DNA of 64,000 nucleotides from Tabrizicola sp. (lineage in GTDB: Bacteria > Pseudomonadota > Alphaproteobacteria > Rhodobacterales > Rhodobacteraceae): NCBI RefSeq assembly GCF_030373185.1, contig NZ_JAUCZH010000006.1, positions 124,001 through 188,000 of the forward strand. The letters are read 5' to 3'. A program made the position numbers and the translations under genes. This document shows, in pieces, positions 43,778 through 51,858 of this stretch (its first letter is position 1; each line of letters begins with the position of its first letter). The notes below the pieces were generated by a model that had not been told where the DNA came from, searched no databases, and saw only the letters and a list, made by a program, of their open reading frames with translations.

Positions 43778-45037
43778 TCACGACTTGGCGACTTCGACAG
43801 ATTTATTCAAATCATACAGTGACTTGGCAAGCTTTTGCAGTTCCTTGCGAAGCGGATTCTTTGCGGCGTTCTCGGAAATCGGCAGGCCGTGGTCATTGGC
43901 CTGCGTCACCTGTTCGCCGCCATCGGGCAATTGAACCTCGATCTGGATATCAAGGCTTTCCGCCATCCGCTTGACGCGCGCCTTGGCCGAAAGATCGGTG
44001 AACTTGGGCGCCCGGTTCAGGACATAGCGCACCTTGTCATGCGGCAAAGCCTCGGCCTTGAGAGCGCGGATGAAGCGCAGGATGTTCTGGGCAGACCGCA
44101 GATCAAGCTCCAGAAGGGCAAAATAGACATGGGCGCGGGTCAGGACTGCCTCTGTCCAGGCCACAACTGTTGACGGCATGTCAACAATCACAAAGTCGAA
44201 ATTTGCCTGCGCCATGTCCAGAATCCGACCCACATCTTCAGGGGTCAGCATTTCCAGCGGCAGCATGTCAGCGGGCGCGGTCAGGACGTACAGCTTGTCG
44301 TTGAAGGTCAGCATCGACTTCATCAGGCTGTCGCTGTCCAGGCCCGCCGTGTCGCTCAGTACTTCCAGCACCGCTTCCTTGCGCGGCAGGTCAAGATAGG
44401 TGGCGATCGTCCCGAACTGAAGGTCCAGATCGATGATGCAGACGCGGGTTCCCTCGCTGTCGGGAATATTGCACAGTTCCCAGCCAAGGTTTGCCGCGAA
44501 GGTCGTGGCACCAACCCCCCCGGCCATGCCATGCACTGGCAGGATCACGCCGTTGCGGTCGCCTTTGGGGCGCGTCACAGCCGAGAACATGCCGGTAACC
44601 GGGTCATAGCCTTCCGGCATGACCGGGCTTGGCTTGCGCAGCCGCTCGATCGACTCGTGCAGCGCGCCTTCCGGCAGCGGGTAGGGGACAAAATCATCGG
44701 CCCCGAGTTTCAGCATCTGGTGCAGGACCGACGGGCTGACCTGATTGGCGATCAGAAGAACCTTGATCTTCTTGGCCTTCGCCGCCTTGATCACGTCGTT
44801 CATCTTCGACAGTTCGCTCTCGTCCTCGCTGTCCACGGCAATGGCGACAAACTGCATGCCCGAACTGTCCGGCTGCTTGAGAAACACCAGCGCATCCTCA
44901 AAGTTGAGGTCGCCCCAGGCTTCGCCCAGTTCCTGCTCCATATCGTCGATCAGAAGATCGAATCGCTGCACATCGCGTGAGATTGTGCAGGCCAAGATTG
45001 GCGCGGGGTCACTCTGTACTGTTGCTTTGCTCGTCAT
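43778..45037 (-). CDS. cpaE: CpaE/TadZ pilus localisation ATPase
   Basis: The 419-residue protein joins an atypical receiver domain (about residues 15-140: VQRFDLLIDDMEQELGE, AIAVDSEDESEL, KKIKVLLIANQVSPSVLHQM) to a MinD/ParA-type ATPase domain with deviant Walker A LPVHGMAGGVGATTFAANLGW, then CIIDLDLQFG and VDMPSTVVAWTEAVL. TadZ/CpaE sets the polar site of the Tad machine. The ATG at 45037 is preferred over 45085. There is a 244-base gap to the upstream ompA-like gene. Confidence 0.93.
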   Translation of the reverse strand: MTSKATVQSDPAPILACTISRDVQRFDLLIDDMEQELGEAWGDLNFEDALVFLKQPDSSGMQFVAIAVDSEDESELSKMNDVIKAAKAKKIKVLLIANQVSPSVLHQMLKLGADDFVPYPLPEGALHESIERLRKPSPVMPEGYDPVTGMFSAVTRPKGDRNGVILPVHGMAGGVGATTFAANLGWELCNIPDSEGTRVCIIDLDLQFGTIATYLDLPRKEAVLEVLSDTAGLDSDSLMKSMLTFNDKLYVLTAPADMLPLEMLTPEDVGRILDMAQANFDFVIVDMPSTVVAWTEAVLTRAHVYFALLELDLRSAQNILRFIRALKAEALPHDKVRYVLNRAPKFTDLSAKARVKRMAESLDIQIEVQLPDGGEQVTQANDHGLPISENAAKNPLRKELQKLAKSLYDLNKSVEVAKS

Positions 45038-45234
45038 CTCGCGTCGCGTCCTTTCAGTGCGGTGCGTAAGTATCTGAACTGCCAAGGGTATGTGGCAAGA
45101 TCAATGCCACGGACAACCCTTGTGGAAGTGCAGACTCCAACCATCGCCGACATAGGGGACACTGGTCAAGAATGGTGGCGATAATTGGGCTAAAAATGCC
45201 TGATTCTGGGATTATCACTATACTGGAAACGAAG

Positions 45235-45257
45235 AGGCCGGGCAGATGGCCCGGCCT
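45235..45257 (-). terminator. probable terminator between ompA-like gene and cpaE
   Basis: A 9-pair GC-rich stem AGGCCGGGC/GCCCGGCCT with a 5-base loop lies 25 bases past the OmpA-like stop on the reverse strand, followed by CTTCGTTTCC, a weak T-run. It may give partial termination so that the pilus base genes are transcribed less or from their own promoter. Confidence 0.5.
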
Positions 45258-45281
45258 TTCCGAAGTCGAATTAGTCAGGCC

Positions 45282-45932
45282 TCACTCGCCGCCATCGGCT
45301 ACCGTGCCGCTGTGGGCGCGGGTCGCGCTTGTGACGTATTCGCGCCAGATCACCTCGGCGTACTTGCCGTTCAGCACCAGCGGATGCGACGACACGAAGC
45401 CCGAAACCTCGGTCACCGTGCGGCGGTTGCGCATTTCCGGAGCGCTGGTCTGGATGATCGGACGGGTCTTGCCATAGGAAACGACAGCTTCCAGCCGCGA
45501 CTTGCTGACGCCAAGCGAGGTAAGATAAGCCACCGCCGCCTGTGCGCGGCGCAAGCCAAGCCGTTGGTTGTATCCGGCCGAACCCACAAGGTCGGTATGC
45601 CCGAAGACACGGAACCGCACTTCGGGGAACTGGCGAATGAAGGTCGCCTGCTTTTGAAGGATCGACCGCGCCTCATCGGACAGCTCGGCACTGTTGAAGG
45701 CAAAGTTGATCGTGTCCGGAACCTCGGCCGCAAAACGCTGGGCCAGGGCAACGGTGTATTCGATCTGACCCGTCTGGATCAGGGTGTTGTTCATCGTGGC
45801 GTTGCCGAACTGGCCCTTGTCGACTTCAGAGCCGAGTTCCTTGTCGAAGCTTGTGGTATATTCAGAGCCACAAGCGGCCAGAGTGACAAGAGCAGAGGCT
45901 GCAAGCAGCTTTGGAAGCATACTGGTCATCAT
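45282..45932 (-). CDS. OmpA-family lipoprotein of the tad locus
   Basis: The 216-residue protein has a lipobox (TLAAC near residue 21) and a C-terminal OmpA-like peptidoglycan-binding domain: INFAFNSAELSDEARSILQKQ, FRVFGHTDLVGSAGYNQRLG and LRRAQAAVAYLTSLGV. In alphaproteobacterial tad loci such a protein sits with cpaC and probably anchors the secretin to murein, in the place of RcpB. It starts one base after the cpaC stop. Confidence 0.87.
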   Translation of the reverse strand: MMTSMLPKLLAASALVTLAACGSEYTTSFDKELGSEVDKGQFGNATMNNTLIQTGQIEYTVALAQRFAAEVPDTINFAFNSAELSDEARSILQKQATFIRQFPEVRFRVFGHTDLVGSAGYNQRLGLRRAQAAVAYLTSLGVSKSRLEAVVSYGKTRPIIQTSAPEMRNRRTVTEVSGFVSSHPLVLNGKYAEVIWREYVTSATRAHSGTVADGGE

Positions 45933-45933
45933 C

Positions 45934-47328
45934 TCACTCCATCACATAGCCGTAGGAACTGCTGAAGTCCTGCCGGGCCACTTCGCCCGCGCCGCCGCTT
46001 TTCGGTCCGGTCGCAACTTTGCCGAACAGGAACAGATCACGCTCGGTCGGGATGCGCACCCGGTCGGTCGGCAGGGCAAGCGCCTCTCCGGCCACCGGGG
46101 TCACCAGATGCGGCGTGATGATCACGACCAGTTCGGTCTGTGCGCGTTGATAATCCGAGCTGCGGAACAGCGCGCCAAGGATCGGAATATCCCCGATCCA
46201 CGGGATCTGCGATGCTCCATTCCTGAAGTCGTCCTGCAAAAGCCCGGCAATCGCAAAGCTTTCACCGTCGCGCATTTCGACCGTGGTCGAGGTCTGACGC
46301 TGGCGGAAAGCCGGAATGACCGTGCCATCGGACTGTGTGAAGCCGTTGGTCGTATCGATGGATGATACGGCGGCGTCAATTGTCAGGTTGATGATGTCCT
46401 GATCGACCACGACGGGGGTAAAGTTCAGTTCAACACCGAAGGGTTTGTAGCTGACCGTGATCCCGCCCGAATCCGATTCTCCGGGAACTGGATACTCACC
46501 CCCGGCAAGGAACTTCGCCTCTTGCCCGGAAAGTGCGGTCAGGTTTGGTTCGGCCAGGGTGCGGACCATGCCCTTGCTTTCAAGGGCTTCAAGCAGAACC
46601 TCGAACTCCAGCCCGCCGATCGACCCGCCAAGGCCGATTGCGCCGTTGGGGTTGCCGGACACCGTGATCGGCAAGCCAAGCCCGTTGGCACCCTGAAGGT
46701 AGGTTCCGCTTTCACCACGAAGCCTGCCGCCATCGCCTAAAGCCACCGAAGACGAGAAGCCTTTGGAAACCGTGCGGCTCATCTCGGCGAAGCGGACTTT
46801 CAGCATCACCTGCTGGGTGCCACCGACCACCATCAGGTTCGACACCCGGTCAGGTGCGTAGCGGTTTGCCAGATCCAGCGCCCGGTCCAGCTTGGCGGTC
46901 GAAGAGACCTGACCCGACAGCACGATGCCATCATTCGCGGTGCGCACTTCGATCGGTTCGCCCGGAAGGATCTGCTGGAGCCGCTCCTTGAACTCGGCGA
47001 TGTCGGGCGTGACATGCACGTCGACGTTCGAGATCAGTGCGCCTTCCGGCGACAAGAGTGTGAGCGTCGTTCGCCCCGGCGCCTTGCCCAGAACGTAGAT
47101 GGAGCGGTCCGACAGGGTAGAGATGTCGGCAATGCCCGGGTTCGCGATCGACAGTTCCGCAAACGGAACGTCACTTTCAACGACAACGGCCCGGTTCATC
47201 GGAACGTTCAGTGCGCCTGATGCCTGACCCTGCAAAACACGCAGGACTTCGGCGGTAACCGGAGTCATGACTGTCGATGCAAGAAGCGCACCGAGATAAC
47301 CCGCAACAAGAATTCGTTTCATGTTCAT
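45934..47328 (-). CDS. cpaC: CpaC/RcpA outer-membrane secretin
   Basis: The 464-residue secretin has a signal peptide (residues 1-27), an N-terminal RcpA/BON-like segment (DVHVTPDIAEFKERLQQILPG, NDGIVLSGQVSSTAKLD) and the secretin core VMLKVRFAEMSRTVSKGF, VRTLAEPNLTALSGQEAKFLAGGEYP and the C-terminal QTELVVIITPHLVTPV. It forms the outer-membrane channel for the Flp pilus. The ATG at 47328 is preceded by AGGGCAG; ATG 47322 is close. It is followed by the OmpA-like lipoprotein. Confidence 0.96.
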   Translation of the reverse strand: MNMKRILVAGYLGALLASTVMTPVTAEVLRVLQGQASGALNVPMNRAVVVESDVPFAELSIANPGIADISTLSDRSIYVLGKAPGRTTLTLLSPEGALISNVDVHVTPDIAEFKERLQQILPGEPIEVRTANDGIVLSGQVSSTAKLDRALDLANRYAPDRVSNLMVVGGTQQVMLKVRFAEMSRTVSKGFSSSVALGDGGRLRGESGTYLQGANGLGLPITVSGNPNGAIGLGGSIGGLEFEVLLEALESKGMVRTLAEPNLTALSGQEAKFLAGGEYPVPGESDSGGITVSYKPFGVELNFTPVVVDQDIINLTIDAAVSSIDTTNGFTQSDGTVIPAFRQRQTSTTVEMRDGESFAIAGLLQDDFRNGASQIPWIGDIPILGALFRSSDYQRAQTELVVIITPHLVTPVAGEALALPTDRVRIPTERDLFLFGKVATGPKSGGAGEVARQDFSSSYGYVME

Positions 47329-47484
47329 GTGATCTGCCCTTTCGACCACGCCTCTGTAGGGTCTTGGATGCCCTTATCTCGGCCAGAATGCAGTAGGTGC
47401 CGTTTATTTGCAATAATCAATTGGTTGGAAGGTTTTGTTGATGTGGGCAAACTGCAACAGACCGCAATGTCTTGCAAAATGAAT

Positions 47485-47517
47485 GGGGCGCGACCCCATA
47501 TGATGTGGCCGCGCCCC
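47485..47517 (-). terminator. GC-rich hairpin after cpaB
   Basis: GGGGCGCG (47485-47492) pairs with CGCGCCCC (47510-47517), 18 bases past the cpaB stop on the reverse strand, followed by ATTCATTTTG. It is a probable terminator or attenuator ahead of cpaC. Confidence 0.55.
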
Positions 47518-47534
47518 GCAGATATTCCACCGCA

Positions 47535-48389
47535 TCAATCGCGGCAGGGAATGACCGTCTCCACTTCCTCGCCACCCCGGCGAGACTTGATAGTGCAGAC
47601 TTTTTCGACTTCCTTCGGTGCTTCGACAACAACCTGCTCCCGCTCGATCCCAAGCATGGAGTCGGTGTTGACCTCGATCCTGTCGGTGACGATGTCATCG
47701 CCGCTTCCAACAAGCGACATGGACAGACGCCCGGTCGATTGGGCTTGCGCCAGGCGGGCAACCTGCTCTGGCGTGGCTGCGACGGTGACTGTTCTGGCAT
47801 CGCCCGTGCTGACGGTCTGGGCTTCGTTGAAGGCGTTGTCGACCGCAATGATCTGGATCGAGCTTTCGATCAGCCGTGTGACTTCGCCGTTCATGCCCGC
47901 CACGCCGCCGGTCCAGTAGATGTCGATGTAGTCATCGGGCTTGACGAACCCCGAGACGCCCGAAGCAACGCCGACCCGGATCGCAAAGGCGCGCTGGCCG
48001 GCCCCGAGTTTGGCGGTAAGCCCGGCAAGCTGCCCGGGTTCGGTCAGGCGGCTGGCCAGAACCGGCTCGAACGCTTCGGTGGGGCGCATGACATAGCGCG
48101 GCCCGGGCGCATTTTCCGGGAACAGTTCCGCCTGATCGCGGAAGATCGTCGGAGGCAATGCCCGCTCGGGCCAATAGATCAGCTGAACGTCACCCTCTTG
48201 CAGCGCGTCGCCAAAGTTGAGGGGCTTGTTGAAAACAAAGACCTCGACCAGCCTGCCGGCCTTCTCGTTGAATGCGCGCTCGTTCTGAAGCAGGACTTCC
48301 GTCTGCTTGATGTAACCCTGGATCATGTAGACAGCAGCACCCGCAAGGGCCATGCCGACGACGAGAACCAATCCGAACACTGCTCTCAT
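47535..48389 (-). CDS. cpaB: CpaB/RcpC pilus assembly protein
   Basis: The 284-residue protein has an uncleaved-looking N-terminal hydrophobic helix (AVFGLVLVVGMALAGAAVYMI), a SAF-like domain near residues 45-110 (VFVFNKPLNFGDALQEGDVQLIYWP) and the RcpC/CpaB domain (GQRAFAIRVGVASGVSGFVKPDDYIDIYWTGG). It sits in the periplasm next to the secretin. Its C-terminal Cys pair (VCTIKSR and VIPCRD) could form a disulfide. Upstream is one Flp gene. Confidence 0.93.
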   Translation of the reverse strand: MRAVFGLVLVVGMALAGAAVYMIQGYIKQTEVLLQNERAFNEKAGRLVEVFVFNKPLNFGDALQEGDVQLIYWPERALPPTIFRDQAELFPENAPGPRYVMRPTEAFEPVLASRLTEPGQLAGLTAKLGAGQRAFAIRVGVASGVSGFVKPDDYIDIYWTGGVAGMNGEVTRLIESSIQIIAVDNAFNEAQTVSTGDARTVTVAATPEQVARLAQAQSTGRLSMSLVGSGDDIVTDRIEVNTDSMLGIEREQVVVEAPKEVEKVCTIKSRRGGEEVETVIPCRD

Positions 48390-48500
48390 TTTCTTCCCCT
48401 ACGCTCTGCGGCTCTGTCGGGTTTCGATCTTAATATCAGAAGGGCGCCCCTTCAAGCCAATGGCCGGGCGCCCCGTTGGCAGCAGGTGGACAGCTCTGCC

Positions 48501-48683
48501 CTATTCCATGAACTTCTTGTACTCGGCGACAGTATCGCCGATCTTCTCGCCGTTTTCAAAAACGGCACGCTGGATCGGAGGCGCGACGATGACCGCCAGT
48601 ATCACGACCCCAGCGGTGAGAACCACCCAGTCAACCGTGACTGCCCCAGTTTCGTCCGTAACAAAGTGCTTCAAACCAAGCAT
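48501..48683 (-). CDS. flp: Flp-family pilin 1
   Basis: The 60-residue pilin has a short leader with the cleavage motif DETGAVTVDWVVLTAG: processing is expected after the Gly, giving AVTVDW in place of the classical ATAIEY. The hydrophobic helix WVVLTAGVVILAVIVA follows, and the end is charged. The start has GGAGAGCCGG. It lies directly upstream of cpaB, unlike pilin 2, which has its own terminator. Confidence 0.87.
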   Translation of the reverse strand: MLGLKHFVTDETGAVTVDWVVLTAGVVILAVIVAPPIQRAVFENGEKIGDTVAEYKKFME

Positions 48684-48835
48684 ACCGGCTCTCCGATTTA
48701 TGGCACCATACTTCTCTTAGCCCAATCTTGACGGCCGATTGCGGCGAAACTTTAGCCGAGATCAGACAATTCGTGGCAGGAGATTGCATTTTCTGGTCGG
48801 TCTTGCGCTGCGCGTCAACTACGCACAACAAAAAG

Positions 48836-48859
48836 GGCCGCGTCCGGAAGGACGCGGCC
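48836..48859 (-). terminator. rho-independent terminator of pilin 2
   Basis: A perfect 10-pair stem GGCCGCGTCC/GGACGCGGCC with loop GGAA lies 23 bases past the pilin 2 stop; on the reverse strand it is followed by CTTTTTGTTG. Confidence 0.93.
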
Positions 48860-48882
48860 ACTCAAGAAAAGGATCTTCCGGA

Positions 48883-49083
48883 TCAGTTGCCGGCAGCGAT
48901 CATCTTCGAACCGGCCTTGTCGACTTCTTTGCCGATGTCGTCTGCCAGGCCCGAAATCGCCGGCTGGATGTAGGTGAAGACAACCAGGCCCAGGCCGACG
49001 ATGGCAGCGGTCAGCACCACCCAGTCAACGGTCACGGCACCGGATTCGTCTTTCAGAAAAGCGGAGAACTTGGTCATGGTCAT
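48883..49083 (-). CDS. flp: Flp-family pilin 2 (major pilin candidate)
   Basis: The 66-residue pilin (or 64 from the second ATG at 49077) has the leader MTKFSAFLKDESG, then AVTVDWVVLTAAIVGLGLVV and a charged C-terminus (LADDIGKEVDKAGSKMIAAGN). The strong downstream terminator suggests a highly expressed, separate transcript, typical of the major structural pilin. The GAVTVDW junction again replaces the canonical Glu-Tyr by Asp-Trp. Confidence 0.9.
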   Translation of the reverse strand: MTMTKFSAFLKDESGAVTVDWVVLTAAIVGLGLVVFTYIQPAISGLADDIGKEVDKAGSKMIAAGN

Positions 49084-49422
49084 AATCCCTTCCTAAGGTG
49101 TTCACTTGTCAGTCAACCGCTTCGACTGGCTATCGTTTGCGCCGCTGCCGTTCGGTATGCACTTATATGACCGGCCAATCGTGGCATCAGTTTGAACAGA
49201 GGTGAAGGTTTTTCTTGTTCCTCGAAGATTCCACCGAATCTGGCATAACTAAATGAATAGTAACAATAAAAATCTTAACCGGATGTTGACGGGCTTGGGT
49301 TAGGCCGTGGTTTTTCGGTCAATTCTGGCGGAAATGCCATGATTCAGCGGCGAAAGTGCTGGCTCGAAGGGGGCGAAACTGCGATTCTCCGACGAAAAGA
49401 ACAACAAGCAGGCACCCAGCCG
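49084..49422. other. divergent promoter region of pilin 2 and lytic transglycosylase
   Basis: These 339 bases hold no credible gene. The middle (49200-49290) is markedly AT-rich (AACAATAAAAATCTTAACC) within a GC-rich genome, as expected for the pilin promoter. An ATG at 49339 opens a frame into the transglycosylase but precedes its signal peptide by 28 residues. Confidence 0.5.
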
Positions 49423-50283
49423 ATGCGGCAGACAGTCAGGTTGATCTCAGTGATTCTCTGCGCGGTGGCTCCCTTCGCCGCCGCTGCGGATGATTTCCAG
49501 TTCAAGCGCGTCAAGGTGGGCGAGGGCCTGCCGGGCAAGCGGATCACCGTCCAGATCGATCCGGAAGAACAGGCCCGCTATCTGGCCTCGCTGCCCAAGG
49601 TCGACCCAAGGCCGAAGCGTAGCGAAGAGGCCGAAACCCCCAAGGCCGACCGTGACGGCCCGCTTGCCCCCGCCCCCGCGCCGAAATCTTCCTATGCCTG
49701 GTTCTGGGACACCGTACCACCGGGGGTGAAGGATGTGTCAGGCCGGTTTGATCTGGCCTTGGCGACATTGTCGCTTGGGCCGGATGGCAAGACCGTCAAC
49801 GCCCCGCGGATGCAGCACATGCAAGAAGTCGCCAAGACCTATGGCAAGGATATCCTTCTGGCCACCATCGGCACTGATGTTTCGCCCGCTCTGGTGCTGG
49901 CCGTGATCGGAATCGAAAGCGCCGGACGGTCCGATGCGGTCAGCCATGCCGGGGCGGTCGGGCTGATGCAGTTGATTCCGGCCACCGCCGAACGCTTCGG
50001 GGTGACGGATTCCAAGGATCCGGCGCAGAACATCAAGGGCGGTGTGGCCTATCTGGATTGGCTGCTGAACGAGTTCAACAACGACCCGCTGATGGTCCTT
50101 GCAGCCTATAATGCGGGCGAGGGCGCGGTGAAGGCCAATTCCGGCGTGCCGCCTTACGCCGAGACACGCGATTACGTGCCGAAGGTGCTGGCCGCATGGC
50201 AGGTGGCGCAGGGCCTGTGCCTGAGCCCGCCACAACTGGTAACCGATCCTTGCGTCTTCAAGGCCATCGCAGCGGGCGGGTAA
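49423..50283 (+). CDS. lytic transglycosylase (SLT domain)
   Basis: The 286-residue protein has a signal peptide (MRQTVRLISVILCAVAPFAA) and a charged linker. A C-terminal SLT domain follows: VIGIESAGRSDAVSHAGAVG (catalytic Glu in IES), MQLIPATAERFG and LMVLAAYNAGEGAVKANSG. It cleaves murein glycan strands and might open gaps for pilus or envelope machines. It lies divergent to pilin 2. The internal ATG at 49423 is preferred because the signal starts there. Confidence 0.9.
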   Translation: MRQTVRLISVILCAVAPFAAAADDFQFKRVKVGEGLPGKRITVQIDPEEQARYLASLPKVDPRPKRSEEAETPKADRDGPLAPAPAPKSSYAWFWDTVPPGVKDVSGRFDLALATLSLGPDGKTVNAPRMQHMQEVAKTYGKDILLATIGTDVSPALVLAVIGIESAGRSDAVSHAGAVGLMQLIPATAERFGVTDSKDPAQNIKGGVAYLDWLLNEFNNDPLMVLAAYNAGEGAVKANSGVPPYAETRDYVPKVLAAWQVAQGLCLSPPQLVTDPCVFKAIAAGG

Positions 50284-50301
50284 TCCCGCTTCCCCACCCT
50301 G

Positions 50302-50394
50302 TCAGACAAAGACATCCGCCTCTTCGTCTCCCCTGCGGATGACATAGCGCCCCTTGGAGGCGCCATGTTCGCGGCTGATCAGGGCCTCGGCCAT
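50302..50394 (-). pseudogene. N-terminal remnant of a GNAT acetyltransferase (30 codons)
   Basis: The ATG at 50394 follows the CoA-transferase B stop with no gap and reads MAEALISREHGASKGRYVIR then RGDEEADVFV before TGA. This looks like the beta-strand start of the small YjdJ-type GNAT proteins, which normally continue for about 65 more residues. The sequence beyond the stop does not restore the domain before the transglycosylase gene begins. It is therefore probably a truncated remnant; a genuine small protein is less likely. Confidence 0.5.
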
Positions 50395-51021
50395 TCAGCC
50401 CACAATGGTGGCTTCGGTCGCGGCGCGGAGTTCCGCCTCGGTCACGCCATCGGCCAGTTCCACGATATGCAGCCCCTTGTGACCAACATCCAGGACGCCA
50501 AGGTTGGTGATGATCCGGTCCACCACCGCCTTGCCGGTCAGGGGCAGGGTGCATTCGCGCAACACCTTGGATTCGCCGTGCTTGCTGGTGTGGTCCATCA
50601 CCACCACCACCCGGCCCACGCCCGCCACCAGATCCATCGCCCCGCCCATGCCCTTGACCAGTTTGCCCGGGATCATCCAGTTCGCGAGGTCTCCCTTCTC
50701 GCTGACCTCCATCGCGCCAAGGATCGCCATCGCGATCTTGCCGCCCCGGATCATCGCAAAGGACTGAGCCGAGTCGAAATAGGCGGTCTGCGGCAGTTCG
50801 GTGATCGTCTGCTTGCCTGCGTTGATCAGGTCGGGGTCTTCCTCGCCTTCAAACGGGAACGGCCCCATGCCCAGCATGCCGTTTTCCGACTGAAGCGTCA
50901 CATGAACGCCTTCGGGGATATAGTTGGCGACCAGCGTCGGGATGCCGATGCCAAGGTTGACGTAGGTGCCGTCCTGAAGTTCCTTCGCCGCGCGTGCGGC
51001 AATCTGGTTGCGGTCCCACAT
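50395..51021 (-). CDS. scoB: 3-oxoacid CoA-transferase subunit B
   Basis: The 208-residue subunit B carries the catalytic Glu motif LQSENGMLGMGPFP and the start WDRNQIAARAAKELQDGTYVNLGIGIPTLVANYIPEG, with a GGKIAMAILGAMEVSEKGDLANWM middle. With subunit A it moves CoA from succinyl- or acyl-CoA to acetoacetate. The gene is adjacent to scoA with stop and start overlapping by one base (51021). Confidence 0.95.
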   Translation of the reverse strand: MWDRNQIAARAAKELQDGTYVNLGIGIPTLVANYIPEGVHVTLQSENGMLGMGPFPFEGEEDPDLINAGKQTITELPQTAYFDSAQSFAMIRGGKIAMAILGAMEVSEKGDLANWMIPGKLVKGMGGAMDLVAGVGRVVVVMDHTSKHGESKVLRECTLPLTGKAVVDRIITNLGVLDVGHKGLHIVELADGVTEAELRAATEATIVG

Positions 51022-51725
51022 CAGACAGACTCCTTCTTGCGCACGGTGCGCTGTTCGATGCGTTTTTCATGTGGTCCGGTGACCAGACGATGCACATAGA
51101 TGCCCGGCAGGTGGATCGTGTCGGGGTCAAGTGACCCAAGCGGCACGATCTCTTCAACCTCGGCCACGCAGATGCGGCCACAGGTGGCGGCGGGAACGTT
51201 GAAATTCCGTGCGGTCTTGCGGAACACAAGGTTGCCCGACGTGTCGGCCTTCCACGCCTTCACGATGGCCAGATCGGCCACGATCCCGCGTTCCAGAATG
51301 AAGGTCTCACCGTCGAAATCGTGGTGTTCCTTGCCGTCGGCAATGACCGTGCCGACGCCGGTCTTGGTATAGAACCCCGGGATGCCCGCACCCCCGGCCC
51401 GCATCCGTTCGGCCAGCGTGCCTTGGGGGTTGAACTCCAGCTCCAGCTCGCCCGACAGATACTGGCGCATGAATTCCGCGTTTTCCCCGACGTAGGACGA
51501 GATCATCTTCTTCACCTGCCGGGTTTCCAGCAGCAGCCCCAGACCGAACCCGTCAACGCCCGCGTTGTTTGACGCGACCGTCAGCCCCTTGACGCCACTG
51601 TCACGGATCGCCGCGATCAGAAGTTCCGGGATACCGCACAGGCCAAAGCCGCCTGCCGCGATCAGCATGCCGTCCTTCAAGACCCCGTCCAGCGCCGCAG
51701 CGGCACTTGGAAATACCTTGTTCAT
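51021..51725 (-). CDS. scoA: 3-oxoacid CoA-transferase subunit A
   Basis: The 234-residue subunit A has the CoA-binding glycine loop [17 protein letters not shown] near residue 22, the oxyanion segment [23 protein letters not shown] and [15 protein letters not shown]. It is used for ketone body and acyl-CoA metabolism. The start at 51725 follows GGAGAGCAGGA. Transcription diverges from a PAS-LuxR regulator whose promoter region holds an inverted repeat. Confidence 0.95.
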   Translation of the reverse strand: MNKVFPSAAAALDGVLKDGMLIAAGGFGLCGIPELLIAAIRDSGVKGLTVASNNAGVDGFGLGLLLETRQVKKMISSYVGENAEFMRQYLSGELELEFNPQGTLAERMRAGGAGIPGFYTKTGVGTVIADGKEHHDFDGETFILERGIVADLAIVKAWKADTSGNLVFRKTARNFNVPAATCGRICVAEVEEIVPLGSLDPDTIHLPGIYVHRLVTGPHEKRIEQRTVRKKESV

Positions 51726-51827
51726 TCCTGCTCTCCCCCACCGGTTCCACGCCGCCACATCGAAAGGGCCGGAAACTTCGGACCCGGCAATCCTGAAAGA
51801 TTGCGCTGCCGACTGCCATCCGTAAGA

Positions 51828-51847
51828 ATACGTAGATCGCTACGTAT
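51828..51847. promoter_or_regulatory. inverted repeat operator candidate between scoA and PAS-LuxR regulator
   Basis: ATACGTA (51828-51834) and TACGTAT (51841-51847) are perfect inverted arms with a 6-base spacer (GATCGC), located 12 bases before the regulator ATG. The TACGTA half-site form suits a dimeric LuxR-type HTH. Confidence 0.6.
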
Positions 51848-51858
51848 AAGGCTTGCCC

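Noticed and set aside
45784-46365. A plus-strand gene opposite cpaC and the OmpA-like gene
   Set aside because: The minus-strand genes have signal peptides and family motifs; the opposite frame has none and no SD.
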